From contig JAAYZP010000538.1 of the NCBI GenBank assembly GCA_012514785.1, forward strand, positions 1 through 11,152: DNA of 11,152 bases. The letters run 5' to 3'. A model generated the notes under the pieces. It made no database searches, was not told the DNA's origin, and saw nothing but the letters and a program-made list of their open reading frames with translations. The DNA comes from Propionibacterium sp. (GTDB lineage Bacteria; Actinomycetota; Actinomycetes; Propionibacteriales; Propionibacteriaceae). The translations under genes and the position numbers were made by a program. Below, in pieces: positions 5,282 through 11,152 of this stretch (position 1 is the stretch's first letter; every line of letters starts with the position of its first letter).

Positions 5282-6098
5282 CCTGCGCGCACGAGGCGAC
5301 GGTGACCCCGTTCTGGTAGAGCCGCCCGACGCAGAAGCCCCGGGCGCCGGCGGCCGACGGGGAGCGCATGTCGTAGAGCAGCCACTGGTCCGTCTTGATC
5401 GGCCGGTGGAACCACATCGAGTGGTCGATCGACGCGGACTGCAGGTTGGGCGACATCAGCTGTACCTGGTGCGGGATCGTCGTGACGCTCAGCAGGGTGA
5501 TGTCGCTCAGGTACGCGAGGACCGCGTTGTGCAGCAACGGATCCGCGGGCATCTCCGTCTTCGTGCGCACCCACGCCCGCAGGCCGGCGCCGTTCTCGTC
5601 GTTGGTGGGCTCGGCCGCCAGCTTCACGTCGAGCGCGTCCCACTCCGACAGGATCTCCATGTGGCTGCCGAAGGTGTCCTCCAGCACGTCGCGCAGCGAG
5701 CGTGCCTCGTCGGGCGGCGTCAGTCCGAGGTAGGGCTGCTGGGCGGTGTGCTCGAGCCCGGGCTCCGCCTCCTGGAACGAGGCCTGCAGCACGAAGATGG
5801 CCTTGCCGAACTGCTTCGTCACCACCCGCCGGTTGCTGAAGGTGCTGCCGTCGCGCACCCGCTCCTCCTCGAACACCAGCGGCTCGTCCGGCGAACCGGG
5901 CCGCAGGAAGTAGGAGCTGAGCGAGTGGATAAGGCGGTCGGCGGCCACGCTCCGCGACGCGGCGACGAGCGTCTGCGCGAGCACCTGCCCGCCGAACAGC
6001 CGCTGGAACAGGGTGTCGGGCTGGGGGCCACGCCAGGTGAGGTCGTCGATCTGTTCCAGCTCGAAGAGCCCCACCAGGCCCGCTACGTCTTTCGGCAT
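5259..6098 (-). CDS. tesB: Acyl-CoA thioesterase II (TesB family)
   Basis: A 279-residue cytoplasmic double-hotdog enzyme that hydrolyses medium/long acyl-CoA to free fatty acid and CoA. The first hotdog spans residues about 10-110 (LFGGQVLAQTLVAA with the helix, FLRPG, VRDGSTFSNRRV), the second about 180-275. The catalytic triad known from E. coli TesB (Asp204, Thr228, Gln278) is visible as Asp199 (LSDITLL), Ser223 (ASIDHSMWFHRP) and Gln272 (AQEGLLR), with Ser conservatively replacing Thr. Length is close to the E. coli protein (286). The ATG at 6096-6098 has only a weak purine stretch (GGGCGG) directly upstream, so translation may depend on the upstream gene 35 bp away. It is last in the minus-strand gene run. 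Its final codons are duplicated in the downstream repeat. Confidence 0.94.
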   Translation of the reverse strand: MPKDVAGLVGLFELEQIDDLTWRGPQPDTLFQRLFGGQVLAQTLVAASRSVAADRLIHSLSSYFLRPGSPDEPLVFEEERVRDGSTFSNRRVVTKQFGKAIFVLQASFQEAEPGLEHTAQQPYLGLTPPDEARSLRDVLEDTFGSHMEILSEWDALDVKLAAEPTNDENGAGLRAWVRTKTEMPADPLLHNAVLAYLSDITLLSVTTIPHQVQLMSPNLQSASIDHSMWFHRPIKTDQWLLYDMRSPSAAGARGFCVGRLYQNGVTVASCAQEGLLRLL

Positions 6099-6133
6099 CC
6101 GCCCATCATCCCAGACTCCCGCGCAGCCCGCCC

Positions 6134-6922
6134 TCAGCCGATGGCCGCGAGGGCGTCCTCGACGATCTCCTGCGCCACCACGTGGGTGGTCATCCCGGCA
6201 CCGCCGGCCGACGAACCGCTGACGATCAGGTCATCGACCTGCGCGAACACGTTGTACGACGTCGACAGGGTCTCGCCCTCGCCGCTCATCGAGAGCTGCA
6301 CGAAGGCCTCATCGGCGCCGTCGATGTCGATCTCCTCGACGTCCGAGCGGAAGCTGGTGCTGACGCCCTGCATGGTGATCGTCATCTCGGAGCACACCTC
6401 GTTCTGCTCGAGGATCGACTCGATCAGGCTCCCGGCATCCCCGGAGCTCGGGAAGTCCATCACCATGAGCACCTTGGTGGAGAAGGTCTCCATGTCCATC
6501 TGCATGGCACCGTCGCTCACTGCGTCGCCCATGATGTCGGTGATGCCGCTGTCCTCGGCCAGCGCCGCGCACTCCTCGGGCGTCACCTCGATCTCCTCCC
6601 CCAGCTCGGTGGGGACGGCTGACAGGTCCAGGTCGCTGGCGGGGATGCGCTCGGCACCCTCGTGCGCGGCCAGGAAGGCCTCGATCGCGGCCTCCACGCG
6701 GCCGTCGCTCTCCGCCGGGGCCTCGTCCGTGGGCGCCTCCTCCGGCGCTTCCGGCTCCTCGACGTCGGTCTCCGGCTCCGCGGGGGCCGTCTCCTCCGGC
6801 GCATCGGCGTCGGTCGCCTCGACCGTGGGTTCGGGCTCCGGGGTCGTCTCCCCGTCACCGGAACAGCCGGCGACGGCGAGTGCGGCGGCAGCCAGCGGGG
6901 CGATCAGCCACTTCATCTTCAT
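6134..6922 (-). CDS. Secreted lipoprotein of unknown function
   Basis: A 262-residue exported lipoprotein. ATG at 6920-6922 has GAAGGAG five bases upstream. Residues 1-19 are a short positively charged and Ala/Leu-rich signal peptide ending in the lipobox VAGC, so Cys20 would be lipidated and the protein anchored to the outer face of the membrane. Residues about 21-75 form a Glu/Pro/Ala/Thr-rich acidic linker of near-repeats (PEEAP, EPEP). Residues about 76-262 look folded, with two Cys (118 and 177) that could form a disulfide, a Met-rich segment (MQMDMETFSTKVLMVMDF, 140-157) and alternating strands near the end (TSYNVFAQVDDLIVSGSSAG). The C-terminal part is reminiscent of the PknH-type extracellular sensor fold, but this is an impression from pattern only. 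It lies between hrpA and tesB with short gaps; no link in function is evident. Confidence 0.86.
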   Translation of the reverse strand: MKMKWLIAPLAAAALAVAGCSGDGETTPEPEPTVEATDADAPEETAPAEPETDVEEPEAPEEAPTDEAPAESDGRVEAAIEAFLAAHEGAERIPASDLDLSAVPTELGEEIEVTPEECAALAEDSGITDIMGDAVSDGAMQMDMETFSTKVLMVMDFPSSGDAGSLIESILEQNEVCSEMTITMQGVSTSFRSDVEEIDIDGADEAFVQLSMSGEGETLSTSYNVFAQVDDLIVSGSSAGGAGMTTHVVAQEIVEDALAAIG

Positions 6923-6957
6923 ACAAACTCCTTCAGTACTCCCGCGACAGGCTAGCG

Positions 6958-6974
6958 GGGTGGCGGGGCCACCC
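6958..6974 (-). terminator. Short GC-rich hairpin after hrpA
   Basis: GGGTGGC (6958-6964) and GCCACCC (6968-6974) form a perfect 7-bp stem with a three-base loop, four bases past the hrpA stop in the direction of transcription. No T-run follows, so it is either a U-less terminator or an RNA processing or stability element between hrpA and the lipoprotein gene. Confidence 0.4.
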
Positions 6975-6978
6975 GGCC

Positions 6979-9900
6979 TCAGCCGCGGGCCATCTCGATC
7001 GCCCGACGGATCCGCTTGGCGGAGATCGGCACGCTCGTGCGCAGTTGCTGCGCGAACAGGCTCACCCTGAACTCCTCCAGGAGGAACGCGATCTCGTCCA
7101 CCTCCGGCCGCAGGGGGCCGGGCGGTTCGGCGTCGACGAGGTCCGCGTACTCCGCCTCGAGGTCCTCGACCTGCATCGATTCGCGCGCGTCGCGCGTGGG
7201 GTTGGCCTGCGCGGCGCGGACCCGGATGGCCGCCGCCTGGCAGTAGCGCGGCAGATGTTCCAGCCAAGGATCCGGCGTGAAGCTCAGGAAGCGGTCGAAC
7301 AGCAGGTTCTCGAGCTGGGCGGTGACGTCGACGCGCACCGGATGGTCCGCCGGGAACTCCCCCACCGCGAGTCGCGCCTGCGTGGCGCCGATCAGCGCCT
7401 CCGCCGCGATGCCCACGACCTCCTTCGTGCGGTCCGCGCACTCCTGGCGCACCGCCAGCGCGACGCGCTCGTACGAGGCCTCGTCGCGCACGGCGAGCGC
7501 GGGCCCGTGCTCCTCGGCGAGCTGCTCCGAGGCCTTGAGCCACGCGTCGCGCAGCAGTGCGGGCACGTTCGGGTACGGCGAGTCCGCCAACGCCAACTTC
7601 TCGTTCATGCTGAGGTGCGCGACCACCCACCGCGTCGGGTCCGGATTGGTGAGCGTGAGCAGGCGGCGCAGCCCCTGCACGTGCCCGCGGTCGGCCTTGA
7701 GCCTCGTGTCCGCGACGACGACGCCCACGCTCTCCCCCTCGTCGACGAGCGACGGGTAGCCGGTCACGCCCTTGCCGAGCGTCGTGGTGGTGGGAATCGT
7801 GCCGAACGTCCACGACGTGCTCCCCGACGACGTCAGCCCGCCCGCCGCGCGGGTCAGCTTCTTAGCCACCTGGCCCGAGAGTTTCGTCTGCAGCCCGGCC
7901 AGGTCGGTGCCGCGGGCCACCTCCTTGCCCTGGTCGACGACAACGAACGTCGGCTGCAGGTGCCCCGGCAGCGCGTCGGGCCGCCAGAGGTCCTCCTCGA
8001 CGGTGAACCCGGTGAGCGTCGTGAGCGCGCGGGACAGCGCGGCGGGGAAGCTCCCTTCCTCGATCTGCCCACGCTCCTCCAGCCAGGCGAGCGCCCGGGC
8101 CGCGAAGTCCGGCGCCGGCACGAACGAGGTGCGCACCGACTTCGGCAGCGCGCGGATGAGTTCGGTGGCGAGCTCGTGGCGCAGGCCGGGCACGAGCCAG
8201 GTGAAGGGCGCGGCGTCGAGCGAGGCGAGCTGCTCGAGGCGCACGGTGATGGCGGCGCCGTCGTCGCGGGCGCCCGGCTGGAACACGTAGCGCACCGGGA
8301 GGTCGGTGGGGCCGACGACGAACCGGTCGGGGAAGTCCGACGGGCGCATCGCGGCGTCGTCGGTGATGCAGTCCTCGGGGGTCAGCGTCGGCCACTCGTC
8401 CTTGGGCACGCCGCGGAGCCATTTGTCGAGCGTCGCGCCGGAGAGCACGTGCTGAGGGAGGCGGGTGTCGTAGAACTGGTACAGGGCGTCGTCGGAGATC
8501 AGCAGGTCGGGCCGGCGCATGCGGTCGGTCAGCTGCTCGGCCTTCGCGAGGGCACGCCGGTTCGCCGCGACGAGCGGGTTGCGGGTCTGCCAGGAGCCCT
8601 CCACGAGCGCGGTGCGCAGGAAGATCTCGCGGACCTCCACAGGATTGGTGGCCGCGTAGCTGCGCCGCCGGCCCGCGATGATCGGCACCCCGAACAGCGT
8701 GACGCGTTCGCTGGCCACCACCGTCGAGGTGCGCTGGTCGAAGCGGGGCTCGGACAGCGTGCGCGTCACGAGGTCGCCCGCGACGCCCTCCACCCACTCC
8801 GCACGGACGGGCGCGACGGTGCGGGCCCACAGCCGGCTCGTCTCGACGATCTCGAACGCCACCACGAGCGGCGGCGTCGACTTCGCCAGCGCGGACCCCG
8901 GCTGTATGGCGAACCGCGTGCCGCGCGCGCCGAGGTATTCCGTGAGGGGCCGGCGCTTGCCGCGCTCCCGCGGGGCGCGTTCCGGCTCGGCGAGCCCGAC
9001 GTTGGACAGCAGCCCCGACAACAGGGACTGGAGCACGTCGGGGGTAGAGCCCACGGCGTCGATGTCCAGCCGGAGGTCGCGGCACACCTCCTTGAGCTGC
9101 GAGACGAGCTCCTCCCACTCCCGGAAGCGCACGAAGTGGAGGAACTCGTCGCGGCACATCCGCCTAAACGCGTTGCCGCTCAGCTCGCGGCGGCGGCGCC
9201 GGAGGTAGTCCCAGAGGTTGAGCATGGCCTCGAAGTCGCCGCCCTCGGGCACCGCGCGTTTGCCGTCGTCGCCCTCGGTGACGGCGAAGCGGCGGTGCAG
9301 CTCGTCGGCCTTCTGCCGGTGCTCCAGCGGGCGCTCGCGCACGTCCGGGATGGTGAGGCCCGCGACGAGCACGAGGACCTGCCGCAGGCTGCCCCGTCGG
9401 TCGCCCTCGAGCAGCATCCGCCCGAGCCGCGGGTCGACCGGCATGCGCGCGAGCGCGCGCCCGGTCCGGGTGAGCCGGAGCTGCTCGCCGGACCGGCGCT
9501 CCTGGAGCGCGCCGAGCTCCTGGAGCACGCGGATGCCGTCATTGATCTGGCTGGTGACCGGCGCCTCGACGAACGGGAACCGCGCGATGTCGCCCAGCCC
9601 GGACTGCGCCATCAGCAGGATCACGGTGGCGAGGTTGGTGCGCAGGATCTCCGGGTCGGAGAACTCCGGGCGCGCGAGGAAGTCCTCCTCGGAGTACAGG
9701 CGGACGGCGACGCCGGGGCCGAGCCGGCCGCAGCGCCCGGCGCGCTGGTTGGCGGAGGCCTGCGAGATCGGCTCGATCGGGAGCCGCTGCACCTTGGTGC
9801 GCGCGGAGTAGCGCGAGATGCGGGCGTTGCCGGTGTCGACGACGTAGCGGATGCCGGGCACGGTCACCGACGTCTCGGCCACGTTCGTGGCGAGCACCAC

Positions 9901-10707
9901 CCGTCGCCCCCGGTGGGGTTGGAACACGCGGGTCTGGTCACCCGCGGAGAGCCGCCCGAACAGCGGGAGCGCCTCCAGGCCCGGCAGCCCGAGCCCGTCG
10001 ACGGCCTCGGCCGCGTCGCGGATCTCCCGCTCGCCGCTCAGGAAGACGAGGATGTCGCCGGTGGGCGACTCCCGCACGAGGGACTCGACCGCGGCGGTGA
10101 TCTGGTCGATCTCGTCCTCGCCCTCCATCGGCTCGCGGTAGCGCACCTCGACGGGGTAGGTCCGACCGCTGACCTCCACGACCGGGGCGTCGCCGAAGTG
10201 GTCGGCGAAGCGCGCCGTGTCGATCGTCGCGGAGGTGACGATGACGCGCAGCTCGGGCCGCTTCGGCAGCAGCTGCTTGAGGTAGCCCAGCAGGAAGTCG
10301 ATGTTGAGGCTGCGCTCGTGCGCCTCGTCGATGATGATCGTGTCGTAGCGCTGCAGCATCCGGTCGTGCGTGAGCTCGTTGAGGAGGATGCCGTCCGTCA
10401 TCAGCTTGATGCGGGTGGCCGCACCCACCTTGCGGGTGAAGCGCACCTGGTAGCCGACGAACTGGCCGAGCTCCACCTCGCACTCCTCCGCGATGCGCTG
10501 CGCGACCGTGCGCGCGGCGAGCCGGCGGGGTTGGGTGTGCGCGATGTGCTCCCGACCGGCCAGGAGGCAGATCTTCGGCAGCTGCGTGGTCTTGCCCGAG
10601 CCGGTTTCGCCCGCGACGATCACCACCTGGTGATCACGGACCAGCTGTGCGATCTCGTCGGCCGCTTCCGCGATGGGGAGATCGGGGTTGACTTGGACCT
10701 TCGTCAC
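6979..10707 (-). CDS. hrpA: ATP-dependent RNA helicase HrpA (DEAH box)
   Basis: A 1242-residue DEAH-box helicase; in E. coli HrpA processes fimbrial mRNA and helps clear stalled ribosomes. Numbering from GTG 10707: Walker A GETGSGKT (33-40), motif Ia TQPRRLAA (58-65), DEAH (127-130), SAT (159-161), motif V ATNVAETS (273-280) and motif VI QRAGRCGR (321-328). The HA2/ratchet region follows at about 370-480, an OB-fold segment around 540-600, and the long HrpA-specific C-terminal domain from about 640 to 1230. Length is near that of E. coli HrpA (about 1300), so it is complete. The chosen start overlaps the upstream usp stop as GTGA, pointing to translational coupling; GTG at 10726-10728 would add seven residues. 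The plus strand opposite is open for over 1300 codons, a GC-bias shadow. Confidence 0.95.
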   Translation of the reverse strand: MTKVQVNPDLPIAEAADEIAQLVRDHQVVIVAGETGSGKTTQLPKICLLAGREHIAHTQPRRLAARTVAQRIAEECEVELGQFVGYQVRFTRKVGAATRIKLMTDGILLNELTHDRMLQRYDTIIIDEAHERSLNIDFLLGYLKQLLPKRPELRVIVTSATIDTARFADHFGDAPVVEVSGRTYPVEVRYREPMEGEDEIDQITAAVESLVRESPTGDILVFLSGEREIRDAAEAVDGLGLPGLEALPLFGRLSAGDQTRVFQPHRGRRVVLATNVAETSVTVPGIRYVVDTGNARISRYSARTKVQRLPIEPISQASANQRAGRCGRLGPGVAVRLYSEEDFLARPEFSDPEILRTNLATVILLMAQSGLGDIARFPFVEAPVTSQINDGIRVLQELGALQERRSGEQLRLTRTGRALARMPVDPRLGRMLLEGDRRGSLRQVLVLVAGLTIPDVRERPLEHRQKADELHRRFAVTEGDDGKRAVPEGGDFEAMLNLWDYLRRRRRELSGNAFRRMCRDEFLHFVRFREWEELVSQLKEVCRDLRLDIDAVGSTPDVLQSLLSGLLSNVGLAEPERAPRERGKRRPLTEYLGARGTRFAIQPGSALAKSTPPLVVAFEIVETSRLWARTVAPVRAEWVEGVAGDLVTRTLSEPRFDQRTSTVVASERVTLFGVPIIAGRRRSYAATNPVEVREIFLRTALVEGSWQTRNPLVAANRRALAKAEQLTDRMRRPDLLISDDALYQFYDTRLPQHVLSGATLDKWLRGVPKDEWPTLTPEDCITDDAAMRPSDFPDRFVVGPTDLPVRYVFQPGARDDGAAITVRLEQLASLDAAPFTWLVPGLRHELATELIRALPKSVRTSFVPAPDFAARALAWLEERGQIEEGSFPAALSRALTTLTGFTVEEDLWRPDALPGHLQPTFVVVDQGKEVARGTDLAGLQTKLSGQVAKKLTRAAGGLTSSGSTSWTFGTIPTTTTLGKGVTGYPSLVDEGESVGVVVADTRLKADRGHVQGLRRLLTLTNPDPTRWVVAHLSMNEKLALADSPYPNVPALLRDAWLKASEQLAEEHGPALAVRDEASYERVALAVRQECADRTKEVVGIAAEALIGATQARLAVGEFPADHPVRVDVTAQLENLLFDRFLSFTPDPWLEHLPRYCQAAAIRVRAAQANPTRDARESMQVEDLEAEYADLVDAEPPGPLRPEVDEIAFLLEEFRVSLFAQQLRTSVPISAKRIRRAIEMARG

Positions 10708-11152
10708 GCCGCCACGTACAGGGGACACAGGGCGTGCGCCATGAGTCCCCGCATGAGACCACCGAGCTGGACGCCCGGGATCGCGGAGTCGCTGATGCCC
10801 AGCACGAGCAGGTCGTAGCCCTCCGAGCGGGTGACCAGCTCGTTGATCGGGGAGTCGGCCACCACGTCGATCTCGAACTCGACGTCGGGGTACTTCTCGC
10901 TCAGCGGCTTGGTGATCGCGACGAGGCCACCCTCGGCGAACCGCAGCTGCTGGTCGAGGTCGTGCGGGGAGAGTTTGCGGGAGAAGATGCCCACCGGCGG
11001 CTGGATGACGTGCTCGATCTCGAGCTTCGCCTTGTGCAGCCGGGCCTGCTGGAAGCCGGCCTCCAGCGTCGATTCGGAGCCGGGGTCGGTGTTGACGCCC
11101 ACCCCGATCAAGCCCTTGTCGCCGACTTCCTGTGGGTGCGCGGCCGCCGAGA
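10704..11152 (-). CDS. Universal stress protein (UspA family), C-terminal part
   Basis: A Usp domain running from the right edge to TGA at 10704-10706. The frame stays open to the edge (SAAAHPQEVGDKGLIGVGV), so the true start lies outside. An internal TTG at 11109-11111 exists but lacks a convincing ribosome binding site. The visible part holds a complete Usp fold: first strand with GVGVNTDPGSESTLEAG, central helices, the strand YDLLVLGISDSAIPG, and the final GGLMRGLMAHALCPLYVAA, equivalent to the usual nucleotide-binding Gly-rich loop before CPVxVV. Residues left of this domain read like a linker, so the protein may be a tandem two-domain Usp. Family members bind ATP or act in stress survival. 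The overlap with hrpA implies co-expression. Confidence 0.86.
   Translation of the reverse strand, partial: SAAAHPQEVGDKGLIGVGVNTDPGSESTLEAGFQQARLHKAKLEIEHVIQPPVGIFSRKLSPHDLDQQLRFAEGGLVAITKPLSEKYPDVEFEIDVVADSPINELVTRSEGYDLLVLGISDSAIPGVQLGGLMRGLMAHALCPLYVAA

Noticed and set aside
6880..10818. A 1312-codon open frame on the plus strand opposite hrpA
   Set aside because: It mirrors hrpA codon by codon. Its protein is Arg/Gly/His/Leu/Val-rich with no domain. Such shadows arise from G/C third-position bias; hrpA has every helicase motif.
1..11152. CRISPR, prophage, defence or toxin-antitoxin system, tRNA or rRNA
   Set aside because: I looked on both strands for repeat-spacer arrays, integrase or transposase motifs and tRNA-like folds and saw none. 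The genes are core functions.

Overview
The window comes from a high-GC Gram-positive bacterium (Actinomycetota). The evidence is strong G/C bias at third codon positions, GTG and TTG starts, a primary sigma factor with a long Lys/Ala/Pro/Thr-rich N-terminus, and a second group 2 sigma factor beside it. The mix of proteins looks like Propionibacteriaceae (a Tessaracoccus-like genus). That placement is a judgement from protein appearance, not a search result. The content is mostly housekeeping and stress-response genes. I see no CRISPR array, phage, toxin-antitoxin, defence system or tRNA/rRNA.

Layout. (1) 1-838, minus strand: the N-terminal 279 residues of the primary sigma factor SigA, running off the left edge. 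(2) 839-1016: a divergent promoter region. On the plus strand it carries a good match to the GGGAAY-N18-GTT signature read by SigH/SigR-type ECF sigma factors, placed to drive sigB. (3) 1017-1943, plus: SigB. (4) 1965-2003: a perfect 14-bp stem followed by seven T, a textbook intrinsic terminator, which coincides with the start codon of the next gene. (5) 1977-3991, plus: an S9-family serine peptidase (beta-propeller plus alpha/beta hydrolase) interrupted by one apparent 1-base deletion near 2661-2692. (6) 3976-4410, minus: a MarR-family regulator, convergent with the peptidase and divergent from (7) 4488-4946, plus: a two-helix membrane general stress protein of the GSP17M/YflT type. The 77 bp between them holds two overlapping promoters and an inverted repeat that looks like the MarR operator.

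(8) 4947-5258 has no gene. It holds a 44-bp near-perfect hairpin, two REP-like elements in inverted orientation, and a 28-bp direct repeat that duplicates the 3' end of the neighbouring tesB gene. (9) 5259-11152, minus strand, is one run of co-directional genes that would be transcribed in the order universal stress protein (partial, right edge) - hrpA (DEAH-box RNA helicase) - secreted lipoprotein of unknown function - tesB (acyl-CoA thioesterase II). The usp/hrpA junction is a 4-base GTGA overlap, which suggests translational coupling.

Taken together, the left half joins the vegetative sigma factor to a stress-inducible sigma factor and to stress-associated proteins. The right half is a metabolic/RNA-processing gene run. 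The most interesting signals are regulatory or structural: the terminator that doubles as a start site, the compact MarR control region, and the repeat scar behind tesB.
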